64,000 nt of DNA. It comes from Iodidimonas sp. SYSU 1G8. GTDB lineage: Bacteria; Pseudomonadota; Alphaproteobacteria; SMXS01. Below, one piece after another: positions 48,067-55,680 of this stretch (within the stretch, counting starts at the first letter, position 1; every line of letters begins with the position of its first letter). The translations under genes were made by a program, and so were the position numbers. The stretch is taken from assembly GCF_039655775.1 (NCBI RefSeq), contig NZ_JBBYXJ010000001.1, positions 806,001 through 870,000 on the forward strand, in the 5' to 3' direction. The notes beneath the pieces were generated by a model. That model did no database searches and was not told the DNA's origin. It saw only the letters and a program-made list of their open reading frames with translations.

Positions 48067-49160
48067 AGATCACGGCCGCCGTCGCGAACGGTCCGGAGAC
48101 GCCGTTTTCCATCGAGCCGGTGGAGCTGGACGAGCCGCGTGCGGACGAGGTGCTGGTGCGCCTGGCGGCCACGGGCATCTGCCATACGGACGTGTTTTTC
48201 CGCGATCTGATGCCGGTGCCGGCGGTGCTGGGGCATGAGGGCGCGGGCGTCGTCGAGGCCGTCGGCAGCGCCGTCACCCGGGTCCGGCCCGGCGATCATG
48301 TGGTATTATCATATGCTTTTTGCGGTGTTTGCCCCAGCTGTGACGCCGGTTCGCCATATTATTGCCACGATTTTTTCCGGTTTAACGCCTCCGGCGCGCG
48401 CGCGGACGGCTCGCCGACGCTGACCCGCGCCGGCGCGCCGCTGTTTGGCAATTTCTTCGGCCAGTCGTCCTTCGCCACCCACGCGCTCGCCAACCAGGCG
48501 AACACGATCAAGGTCCGGAAGGATGCCCCGCTCGAGCTGCTCGGTCCGCTCGGGTGCGGTATCCAGACGGGGGCCGGGTCGGTGATGAACGGGCTCGAGC
48601 CGCTGCCGGGCGAGCCGCTGGTCGTGTTCGGCGCGGGGGCGGTCGGGCTGGCGGCGATCATGGCGGCGAACCTGATCGGCTGCGAGCCGATCATCGCCGT
48701 CGACCCCCTGCCCGCCCGGCGCGACATGGCGATCGGCCTCGGCGCGCATCACGCGCTGGACCCACATTCGGTGGACCCGGTCGCCGCGATCATGGAGCTC
48801 ACCAAGGGCGGCGCGCTTTATACGCTGGAGTGCACCGGCATTCCGGCGGTGTTCGAGCAGGCGGTGCGGGCGCTGGCGCCGCGCGGGTCGTGCGGGCTGA
48901 TCGGCGCGCCGCCGCCCGGCAGCCTGGGCAGCATCGATCTGGGCAATCTGCTGAGCAAGGGCATCCGCATCCGCGGCCTGATCGAGGGCGAGAGCCAGAG
49001 CGAGGCGTTCATCCCGCACCTGCTGGAGCTGTTCCTCGACGGCCTGCTGCCGTTCGACCGGCTGGTCACCTTCTATCCGCTGGACCAGATCGACACGGCG
49101 ATCCGCGACAGCCTGGAGGGCCGGACGATCAAGCCGATTCTGAGGATGCCGGGGGCGTAG
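48063..49160 (+). CDS. NAD(P)-dependent zinc alcohol dehydrogenase, aryl-alcohol type
   Basis: A 365-residue MDR enzyme. Catalytic zinc: GICHTDVFFRD and GHEGAGVVEAVG. Structural zinc: CGVCPSCDAG with PYYC. Cofactor site: VFGAGAVGLAAIMAANLIGC, then AVDPLPAR. The sequence is closest in pattern to benzyl/aryl-alcohol dehydrogenases and class III-like forms. A short stretch coding the zinc lobe (about 48300-48380) uses AT-rich codons unlike the rest. Its 3' end overlaps the convergent membrane-protein gene by 32 bp. Confidence 0.92.
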   Translation: MKITAAVANGPETPFSIEPVELDEPRADEVLVRLAATGICHTDVFFRDLMPVPAVLGHEGAGVVEAVGSAVTRVRPGDHVVLSYAFCGVCPSCDAGSPYYCHDFFRFNASGARADGSPTLTRAGAPLFGNFFGQSSFATHALANQANTIKVRKDAPLELLGPLGCGIQTGAGSVMNGLEPLPGEPLVVFGAGAVGLAAIMAANLIGCEPIIAVDPLPARRDMAIGLGAHHALDPHSVDPVAAIMELTKGGALYTLECTGIPAVFEQAVRALAPRGSCGLIGAPPPGSLGSIDLGNLLSKGIRIRGLIEGESQSEAFIPHLLELFLDGLLPFDRLVTFYPLDQIDTAIRDSLEGRTIKPILRMPGA

Positions 49161-50025
49161 CCGCGTCGAGCGGCAGGGAATACTGGTAGGCCCGGCCCGA
49201 ATGCTCGCCCGGCAGCGGAAAGCCGGTCAGATGGGCATGGGCGAAGGTCCCCGCCGCCGCGACCAGCACGGTCATGGCGACCAGCGCGGCGGCGATGCCG
49301 AGCAAGCCAGCCCAGACGGACCAGTCGGAGAAGTCCGGGACGAAGCCGAGCGCGTCGAGCACGTACCAGTCGATGACGCCGATGAGCCCCGCCCAGGGCA
49401 ATGCGACGAGGGCGATGAGGGCGAGCAGCCGCCAGCCATGGCCGCGCGTCTGGCGCCAGGCGAGGCTGAGGTTCAGATCGTGTCCGGCGGCGGCCTGGTT
49501 GAACAGGAACAGCGTCCGCACGACCAGCAGCACGTAGAGGGCGAAGCCGGCCATGACGAAGGCGTAGTAGGCCAGCGCGATGGCCGGGTTCAGCGCCGGT
49601 TCGTTTTCGATCAGGGTATAGAGATCGCCGAGCGGCAGGAGCGCGAGGGCGAAGACCAGGGAGATGGCCAGGATCGGGGCCGTGCCGGGCGGGAAATCGT
49701 CGAGGGCATCCCGGGCCACCGTGCCGCGCCCGAACATGAACAGCCGGTAGGCGGCGACGGTCAGCGGCGTCAGCAGCACGGCCTGGGCGATGGCTTGCAG
49801 GGCGGAGAGAATGGTGACGTCGATCCAGGTCTCGGCGACGCCGGCGGCCTGCCGGATGCCGCCTTCGAGGATCACCAGCAGGACGAAGGGCAAGGCGGCG
49901 AAGCGGGCCAGCGGCCGGGCCGACGCGGCCGCCCGGCGCCAGGCGTCGGCGCACAGCCGGAGCACCGGCAGACGATCGGGATGCCGCGGCGGCAGGAGAA
50001 TGGTCGACACGAACATGCGCAACAC
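49129..50025 (-). CDS. hypothetical multi-pass membrane protein
   Basis: A 298-residue protein with about six hydrophobic segments (around residues 38-55, 75-100, 118-137, 150-172, 198-218 and 235-262). Segments are separated by short charged loops; a glycosyl- or DNA-active motif is not seen. I do not recognise the family; it resembles uncharacterised YIP1-like or DUF-type membrane proteins. An internal ATG at 50016 is an alternative start. The 3' end overlaps that of the alcohol dehydrogenase by 32 bp. Confidence 0.7.
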   Translation of the reverse strand: MLRMFVSTILLPPRHPDRLPVLRLCADAWRRAAASARPLARFAALPFVLLVILEGGIRQAAGVAETWIDVTILSALQAIAQAVLLTPLTVAAYRLFMFGRGTVARDALDDFPPGTAPILAISLVFALALLPLGDLYTLIENEPALNPAIALAYYAFVMAGFALYVLLVVRTLFLFNQAAAGHDLNLSLAWRQTRGHGWRLLALIALVALPWAGLIGVIDWYVLDALGFVPDFSDWSVWAGLLGIAAALVAMTVLVAAAGTFAHAHLTGFPLPGEHSGRAYQYSLPLDAATPPASSESA

Positions 50026-50161
50026 GGGACTGGCCGGCTCCGGAACGGGTCACGCCCCAAGCGCGGGCGCCGCGCCCGATTCCATAGCACGAAACCGGCC
50101 GCGCCGCCCTGCCCTTCGGCGTCCCTGCCCTAGCTTGGCGAGCCTATTCGGCGGCGCCCCC

Positions 50162-50734
50162 TTATTCGGCGGCGCGCTGCGGCACGAAGGGGCAGTATTC
50201 CTCCTTGGCGACCAGATCGAGCACGAAGGCCATCTTGTTCATGCCGCCCAGGATGGAGCCGACCATGGACAGCTCGACGATGTCGCCATCGCTGAAGTGC
50301 TGCTTCAGCCGGGCATAGAGCGCCGGGGTGAGCGAGCCGGCCATGTTGGTCAGCGCCAGCTGCTCGGCCAGGGCGATCACCGCCTTGTCCGCGTCGGAGA
50401 ACGGGCCGTTCTCGTAATCCTCCATGGCGTCCAGTTCCGCCTCGGTCAGCCCGGCTTCCTTCGAGGAGGCCCGGTTGTTGAGGTTGCAGTAATGGCAGCC
50501 ATGGATCAGCGACAGGCGGTAGCGCACCAGTTCCTTGTAGCGGCGCGGCACGTCGCCTTCGAAGAACAGCTCCTTGTAGAAGTGCTGGGCGAACATCTTC
50601 GACGCCTTGGGCGAATTGGCGAACACTTCGAGGATGGTGGTGTCCTCGCAGATCGCCTTGGAGCGGTCCCAGCCGGCCTGCTGTTCGGGCGACAACTGCT
50701 CGCGCGGCACCCGGTTCATCAACGTATTGGTCAT
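50162..50734 (-). CDS. carboxymuconolactone decarboxylase / AhpD-like protein
   Basis: A 190-residue all-helical protein with a CxxC redox pair (Cys80 and Cys83 in LIHGCHYCNLNNRAS) and a downstream acidic helix (AVIALAEQLALTN). This is the AhpD/CMD pattern. Members act as peroxidase partners or as gamma-carboxymuconolactone decarboxylases; the CxxC favours the redox type. It is divergent from the SnoaL-like gene with 98 bp between starts. Confidence 0.85.
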   Translation of the reverse strand: MTNTLMNRVPREQLSPEQQAGWDRSKAICEDTTILEVFANSPKASKMFAQHFYKELFFEGDVPRRYKELVRYRLSLIHGCHYCNLNNRASSKEAGLTEAELDAMEDYENGPFSDADKAVIALAEQLALTNMAGSLTPALYARLKQHFSDGDIVELSMVGSILGGMNKMAFVLDLVAKEEYCPFVPQRAAE

Positions 50735-50832
50735 ATGCCCGTCTCCCCTGACGATTGAACCAAATTTTCAAACTTACCCACTGGAAACATATGCTAGAAA
50801 GGCGGCGGATTGCAATTCATGGGGAGGACACG

Positions 50833-51198
50833 ATGAGCAATACGAAAATCGTCGAGGATTTCATCGCCGCCTGGAACGCGAACGACATCGACCGCGCCTG
50901 CGACATGATGGCCGAGGACATCTTCTATCACAACATCCCCATGACCCCGGTGACGGGCCGCGAGGCGGCGCGCGCCATGCTGAAGGCGATGGGCCCGCTG
51001 ACCGACGTGAACTGGGAGCTGCTCGCCATCGCCGAGAATGGCGAGGCGGTGCTGACCGAGCGCGTCGACCGCATGACCATGGGCGGCAAGAAGGTCGCCA
51101 TTCCGCTGATGGGCATCTTCCGCATCCGGAACGGCGAGATTTATGAGTGGAAGGACTATTTCGACCTGGGCGACTTCCAGCGCCAGATGGCGGGGTAA
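50833..51198 (+). CDS. SnoaL-like / limonene-epoxide-hydrolase-like NTF2-fold protein
   Basis: A 121-residue NTF2-fold protein. Residues such as FIAAWNANDIDRACDMMAEDIFYHNIPM and the later ERVDRMTMGGKKVAIPLMGIFRIRNGEIYEWKDYFD match the limonene-1,2-epoxide hydrolase-like group. A preceding GGGGAGGA is a strong ribosome site for ATG 50833. A truncated copy of this gene lies about 400 bp downstream (51607-51711). It is overlapped by the next gene in the form TAATG. Confidence 0.88.
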   Translation: MSNTKIVEDFIAAWNANDIDRACDMMAEDIFYHNIPMTPVTGREAARAMLKAMGPLTDVNWELLAIAENGEAVLTERVDRMTMGGKKVAIPLMGIFRIRNGEIYEWKDYFDLGDFQRQMAG

Positions 51199-51590
51199 TG
51201 GACGAAGATGACCGCGTCTTGACGATTGATGACTATTTCGATCAGCCGCTGAAAGGCGTCGCTGAATATCGAGGTCGCCCGCATTATTATAATCGTCAGT
51301 TCGACCGCGAGACCGATGCATATCTGGACGTCTTTATTTTGACGCCCCTTGATGCCGAGGCATTCGAACTTGCCATGGCTGCTTGGGGTATCTGGCTTGA
51401 TTGGAAAATGGCGTTCCGTCGCGGTGAAGTTCCTGCGAACTCCCACCCGCCGCATGAGCCGGAAACATCTTCATACGGCCAGCTAACCCGTGACTTTTCC
51501 AAGTATGTTGAACAGAACCAAGGCTCGTCTTTTGAAGCGAAGGGCGTCATGGACAGCAATACAGACCGCGTACGGTGGTTGACAGTCTAA
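51198..51590 (+). CDS. hypothetical protein
   Basis: A 130-residue soluble protein I do not recognise. It starts at the ATG of TAATG closing the SnoaL-like gene, so translation may be coupled. Notable features are an aromatic N-terminal segment (TIDDYFDQPLKGVAEYRG), RPHYYNRQF, and a middle with WGIWLDWKMAF. Codon use is visibly less GC-rich than in neighbours. It lies between the intact SnoaL gene and its truncated copy, which suggests it came in with a duplication or insertion event. Confidence 0.65.
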   Translation: MDEDDRVLTIDDYFDQPLKGVAEYRGRPHYYNRQFDRETDAYLDVFILTPLDAEAFELAMAAWGIWLDWKMAFRRGEVPANSHPPHEPETSSYGQLTRDFSKYVEQNQGSSFEAKGVMDSNTDRVRWLTV

Positions 51591-51606
51591 GTATAGCAGC
51601 CAGATC

Positions 51607-51711
51607 CCCATCGCCGGGAATGGCGACACGGTGCTGACCGAATGCGTTGGTCGCATGACCAGGGGGCGGGAAGAAGGCGCGGTGCCGGTGATGGGCATCT
51701 TGGCGGGGTAA
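51607..51711 (+). pseudogene. truncated duplicate of the SnoaL-like gene
   Basis: These 105 bp mirror the last third of the SnoaL-like gene at 51026-51198: IAxNGxxVLTExVxRMT followed by PxMGI and the terminal AG-stop. About 70 bp of the original between GGGCATCTT and GGCGGGGTAA are deleted in the copy. The frame is still open, but there is no start codon or fold-sized length. Confidence 0.85.
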
Positions 51712-51834
51712 GTCCGCCGGAAACCCCGCGCCGCGCCATGCGTTGATGACGCATGACCCGGAGGCGCGGTGGATGAAGACAGTGAGGCCGATCAGCGAAA
51801 CGGCGGCCCGAACGGCGCTTGCCAAGCGCGCCTC

Positions 51835-52563
51835 ATGAGCCGGCTGTTCCACATTTCCGACGTGCATTTCGGCCGCGAGGACACGGAGGCGCTGGCCTGG
51901 TTCGCGGCGCTTGTCGCCGCCGAGCGCCCCGACGGCGTGGTGCTGACCGGCGACCTGACCCAGGCGGCGCGCCGGTCGGAATACCAGGCGGCGGGCGCAT
52001 GGCTGGAGACGCTGCAGGCGCCGGTTTCAGTGCATATCGGCAATCACGACATTCCCGTGTACAACCCGCTGTTGCGCCTGACCGCGCCCTATCGCCGGTA
52101 TGAGGCGCTGAAGCGCAAGATCGACCGGCCCATGCGGCTCGACGGCATGACCATCGTGCCGCTGCGCACCGCGACGCGGGCGCAGTGGCGCACCAACTGG
52201 TCGTGGGGCGTGGTGCGCCGGGCGAGCCTGGCGGCGGCAAAGGACGCGCTGGCGGCGGTGCCGGCGGGGCATCTGGCCATCGTGGCCTGTCACCATCCGT
52301 TGGTGGACCACCGCGAAGGCACGCGGGGCCGCACCAAGGGCGGCGAAGCCGCGCTGGCCGACCTCGCCGCGGCGGGCGCCCATGCGGTGATCACCGGCCA
52401 TGTGCACGACCCGTTCGACACCCAGTGGCCGGCCGGCGGCCAGACGATCCGCATGATCGGCGCCGGCACGCTTTCGGAGCGGGTACGATCCACCCGGCCG
52501 TCGTTCAACGAGATTCGGCGGGTGGGCGATGGGCTGGAGGTGAGGCTGCGGGAGTTTGGGTAG
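51835..52563 (+). CDS. metallophosphoesterase, CpdA-like
   Basis: A 242-residue calcineurin-like phosphoesterase. The metal motifs are complete: ISDVHFG, TGDLTQ, IGNHDIP, ACHHPLVDH, TGHVHDP. The set matches class III cyclic nucleotide phosphodiesterases, but activity on cAMP is not proven. The ATG at 51835 is used because the first motif begins five residues later; a GTG 66 bp upstream stays in frame. It is the last ordinary-GC gene before the low-GC island. Confidence 0.88.
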   Translation: MSRLFHISDVHFGREDTEALAWFAALVAAERPDGVVLTGDLTQAARRSEYQAAGAWLETLQAPVSVHIGNHDIPVYNPLLRLTAPYRRYEALKRKIDRPMRLDGMTIVPLRTATRAQWRTNWSWGVVRRASLAAAKDALAAVPAGHLAIVACHHPLVDHREGTRGRTKGGEAALADLAAAGAHAVITGHVHDPFDTQWPAGGQTIRMIGAGTLSERVRSTRPSFNEIRRVGDGLEVRLREFG

Positions 52564-52676
52564 GAAGTTGGGCGCAGTTGGAACGTTCCGGCCGCGAAAC
52601 TGGCTGGCATTCATAGCTGTAAAGCGATCAGCCATCGCGGAGCGAATTTTGCTTTATAACTCTTAGCCTCTCAGGT

Positions 52677-52691
52677 GTCTCCTTTTGAGAC
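52677..52691 (+). promoter_or_regulatory. inverted repeat before the Vsr gene
   Basis: GTCTC-CTTTT-GAGAC lies 21 bp before the Vsr ATG and just after a TATAAC that could be a -10 element (52655-52660). Its place suggests an operator for the restriction-modification operon. No controller (C-protein) gene is visible, so the methyltransferase itself might bind it; this is inference. Confidence 0.4.
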
Positions 52692-52712
52692 CAAAGGAAA
52701 TTGCAGAACCCG

Positions 52713-53168
52713 ATGGCCGATACGAGATCGCCCGAGCAGCGGCGAAAGATTATGCAGTCGGTAGGCACTGTTGATACGGGTGCCGAACTGGCTGTGCGCC
52801 GCCTCTTGTTTCGGATTGGCTATCGCTATCGCCTGCACAAAACCGGGCTTCCGGGCCGACCTGACATCGTTTTCCCGCGAAAGAAAAAGGCGATCTTCGT
52901 ACATGGATGCTTCTGGCATAGTCACGATTGTTCAAAGGGGCGACCGCCAAAATCCAAGCTAGATTACTGGGGGCCGAAGCTGGAGCGCAACCGCGAACGT
53001 GACCGGCAAAACATTGAGGATTTGCACGCTCTCGGATGGGATGCACTGGTTGTCTGGCAATGCGAGATCAAAGACAGCGAAGCGTTGGCAAAACGTCTTG
53101 TCGCCTTCCTGAGTAAAATCCGATCGACACGATTGGTCGAATCGTCTAGCTTTGCCTCAGGGAGTTAA
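52713..53168 (+). CDS. vsr: very short patch repair (Vsr) endonuclease
   Basis: A 151-residue Vsr-family T/G mismatch endonuclease. Key motifs are present: RSPEQRRKIMQSV at the N terminus, the metal-binding Asp in GLPGRPDIVFP, the FVHGCFWHSHDC zinc/histidine centre and YWGPKLERNRERD. It nicks at T:G mismatches made by deamination of 5-methylcytosine, guarding the partner methylase's sites. It is followed 5 bp later by the methyltransferase gene. A TTG at 52701 could add four residues. Confidence 0.95.
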   Translation: MADTRSPEQRRKIMQSVGTVDTGAELAVRRLLFRIGYRYRLHKTGLPGRPDIVFPRKKKAIFVHGCFWHSHDCSKGRPPKSKLDYWGPKLERNRERDRQNIEDLHALGWDALVVWQCEIKDSEALAKRLVAFLSKIRSTRLVESSSFASGS

Positions 53169-53173
53169 GATGC

Positions 53174-54520
53174 ATGTCAGGAAGACCGATTGGAATCGAC
53201 CTGTTCGCAGGTGCTGGGGGAATGTCGCTGGGGTTCGAACAGGCCGGGTTCGACGTGGTTGCGGCTATCGAAATCGACCCAATTCATTGCGCCGCCCATA
53301 AATTCAATTTCCCCGACACAGTTGTCATTCCGCGCTCAGTCGTTGGCCTGTCAGCTGCGGACGTCCGCAAGCATGCTGGTATCGGTGACAAGGAAATAGA
53401 CTGCGTCTTCGGCGGGCCACCCTGTCAGGGCTTCTCGATGATCGGGCAACGTTCCTTTGAGGATCCACGTAATTCTCTCGTTTTGGAATTCGTGAGGCTC
53501 GTTGCCGAACTGGACGCTAAGACCTTCGTGTTCGAGAACGTGAAGGGGCTTACTGTCGGCAAACAGCGCAATTTTCTCGGGGAGCTTGTCGCTGAGTTCC
53601 ACCGCGTCGGATATGAGGTTCGCATACCTTGGTCCGTCCTCGATGCCGCCAATTATGGGACGCCGCAACACCGCGAACGTCTCATCCTGATTGGCGCGCG
53701 CAAAGGTGCTAAAATCCCTTCCTATCCGGCGCCGCTCTTCAGCGCAGCTGACGGCAAGCGCGCGATTGCCGGGCTCGCGCTCGGGCCGACGGTAGTAGAT
53801 GCTATCGGAGACTTGCCGGATGCCGATAAGTTTTCCACGCTACTAGACAGCGACACCGTCCGCACGACGAGCTATGGCGATCCTTCCGCCTATGCCGCCG
53901 AAATGCGCTGCCTCACTAACAATGCATGGCATTTCGGTTATATGCGCGATTGGTCGCCTTCAATCATGACGTCAAGCGCGCGCACCATCCACACCGATGT
54001 TTCCCGTCGCCGCTTCTCCGAGACAGCGCCGGGTAGAGTCGAGCCGATCAGCCGCTTTTACAAACTGTCGCCTGTGGGCTTGTCCAACACGCTACGAGCA
54101 GGGACAGACGGTGCGCGCGGTGCATTCACAAGCCCGCGTCCGATCCATTTCAGTCACGACCGTTGCGTCACCGTGCGCGAAATGGCTCGCCTTCATGGCT
54201 TTCCAGACTGGTTCCGTTTGCATTCGACGAAATGGCACGGTGCACGACAGATCGGGAACTCGGTGCCGCCGCCTCTGGCACGGGCCATCGCCTCTGCCGT
54301 AATGAAGGCTCTTAACGCTAAGCCTAAGCGTCCAGAGGGGACGTTACAGCTCGGCGATCCCTCGCTTCTCTACCTGGAGATGTCGGAGGCAGCTGAGCAC
54401 TTCGGCGTGGAGCCGCCTATTTCGCGCCGGGACCGGAAGAGCGGCGCAAAAAAGCGTAAACAGCATGAAATAGAGGCCGAGCGCCTCGGCTTAAAGGTGG
54501 TGAGCGGTGGACGGCGATAA
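53174..54520 (+). CDS. dcm: C5-cytosine DNA methyltransferase
   Basis: A 448-residue cytosine-5 methyltransferase. Motif I is IDLFAGAGGMSLGFEQAG, motif IV is GGPPCQGFS with catalytic Cys84, motif VI is FVFENVKGL, motif VIII is QHRERLILIGAR and motif X is GNSVPPPLA. The target-recognition part is in residues 215-330. An unusual C-terminal tail of about 70 basic-acidic residues follows motif X (SRRDRKSGAKKRKQHE). It overlaps the next gene by 14 bp. The recognition sequence cannot be read from the protein. Confidence 0.96.
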   Translation: MSGRPIGIDLFAGAGGMSLGFEQAGFDVVAAIEIDPIHCAAHKFNFPDTVVIPRSVVGLSAADVRKHAGIGDKEIDCVFGGPPCQGFSMIGQRSFEDPRNSLVLEFVRLVAELDAKTFVFENVKGLTVGKQRNFLGELVAEFHRVGYEVRIPWSVLDAANYGTPQHRERLILIGARKGAKIPSYPAPLFSAADGKRAIAGLALGPTVVDAIGDLPDADKFSTLLDSDTVRTTSYGDPSAYAAEMRCLTNNAWHFGYMRDWSPSIMTSSARTIHTDVSRRRFSETAPGRVEPISRFYKLSPVGLSNTLRAGTDGARGAFTSPRPIHFSHDRCVTVREMARLHGFPDWFRLHSTKWHGARQIGNSVPPPLARAIASAVMKALNAKPKRPEGTLQLGDPSLLYLEMSEAAEHFGVEPPISRRDRKSGAKKRKQHEIEAERLGLKVVSGGRR

Positions 54521-55340
54521 GCTGGCAAAAACGAAGCGAGGCACAACGACGGCTCAGCCGCCACCGAACCGCTACAAGATACTCATTGATCGCATTTTCT
54601 TCCGGCACTGGTCGGAGGGCACTACCGAATTCGAGTTTGCCCGTGACGAACTCGAAAGCGCGGCTGCCGAACTCGAAATGAAGCTTCCCAAAAACCTAGG
54701 CGATGTTCTCTATGCCCTGCGTTTCCGGATCGGGTACCCCGACAGCATTGTCGCCACTCAACCCGACGGGCGTGAGTGGGTAATCGAAGGCGCAGGCCGC
54801 GCCCGCTATCGCTTTCGGCTCGTGAGGGCGATCCGAATTCACCCCAACCCCAATCTCGCCCGCACCGCCATACCAGACGCGACGCCCGAGCTAATTCGGG
54901 CCTATGCTCTCGACGACGAGCAAGCGCTGCTGGCCATCGTTCGATACAATCGCCTTATCGATACGTTTCTCGGTATTACGACTTACAGTCTACAGAACCA
55001 TCTACGCACGACGGTGCGGGGGATCGGGCAGATCGAGATCGACGAACTATATGTAGGCCTCGACAAGTACGGATGTCATTTCGTAGTTCCAGTTCAGGCC
55101 AAGGGCGGCAAGGACCAGATTGGCGTCGTGCAAACCACCCAAGACGTAAAGTTTGTCGAGCAAAAGTTCCCCGGTATGCGCTGTCGAGCCGTGTCCGCCC
55201 AGTTTATGGACGATGGCGTCGTCGCTCTATTCGAGCTGACGCTGCAGGAAGATGAGATCAAAGTCGTGGAGGAGCGGCATTACAAGCTCGTACCAGCGGG
55301 CGAACTCAACCCGGACGCCATTCGAAGCTACCGATCCTAA
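54507..55340 (+). CDS. putative restriction endonuclease with QxK-type site
   Basis: A 277-residue protein, probably the cutting partner of the overlapping methyltransferase. The start is GTG 54507 inside the last codons of dcm. A candidate PD-(D/E)xK site of the Mrr-like variant is seen: EIDELYVG with Asp179, then a hydrophobic strand HFVVPVQAKGG with Gln197-Ala-Lys199. The N-terminal 90 residues contain a region like a small DNA-binding or wHTH part (ARDELESAAAELEMKLPKNLGDVLYALR). I know no named family; the assignment rests on these motifs and on context. Confidence 0.65.
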   Translation: MDGDKLAKTKRGTTTAQPPPNRYKILIDRIFFRHWSEGTTEFEFARDELESAAAELEMKLPKNLGDVLYALRFRIGYPDSIVATQPDGREWVIEGAGRARYRFRLVRAIRIHPNPNLARTAIPDATPELIRAYALDDEQALLAIVRYNRLIDTFLGITTYSLQNHLRTTVRGIGQIEIDELYVGLDKYGCHFVVPVQAKGGKDQIGVVQTTQDVKFVEQKFPGMRCRAVSAQFMDDGVVALFELTLQEDEIKVVEERHYKLVPAGELNPDAIRSYRS

Positions 55341-55680
55341 ACGGACGAATTATCCATATATCGTGATTAATGTTATAACTCACCCTCATCACATGAAATA
55401 TGAGTAAGGAATTTAACAAGTATTTTTAAATACCATTTTCACTAATCAAGAATTCAAATAAATACCCAAGGATATACGAATCAATCCCAGAACTAAATGA
55501 TGTTCGACAGCCTGGCGTTAGCGCGGAATCCCTGACGCCGTATTTCTCAATCCGAGAATGGGTCAATGAAATCGTCAAACCGATTCGCAGCTATCTTTCT
55601 GAAAAAAATAGATTGCTTATTAGGATTGCCTCTCGTTAACTTAGATTAGTGCGGTCAATAATACGGCCTAGAGGACTTAT
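55341..55680 (+). other. AT-rich spacer in the defence island
   Basis: A 340-bp gap, far richer in A/T than anything else in the window. No start-bearing gene is visible. It contains a possible promoter for the ATPase gene and an open frame of 68 codons without start (55430-55639). It probably marks a join between two acquired modules. Confidence 0.6.
55430..55639 (+). pseudogene. possible gene remnant
   Basis: A stop-free stretch of 68 sense codons plus ATA, bounded by TAA stops (55427-55429 and 55637-55639), without an ATG, GTG or TTG near its beginning. Its translation looks protein-like, with segments such as VSAESLTPYFSIREWVNE and IVKPIRSYLSE, and no low-complexity repeats. It could be the 3' end of a decayed gene. 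Chance openness in AT-rich DNA is less likely but not excluded. Confidence 0.3.

Noticed and set aside
55341-55680. CRISPR array or tRNA in the AT-rich gap
   Set aside because: No regularly spaced repeats and no cloverleaf-like sequence are present.
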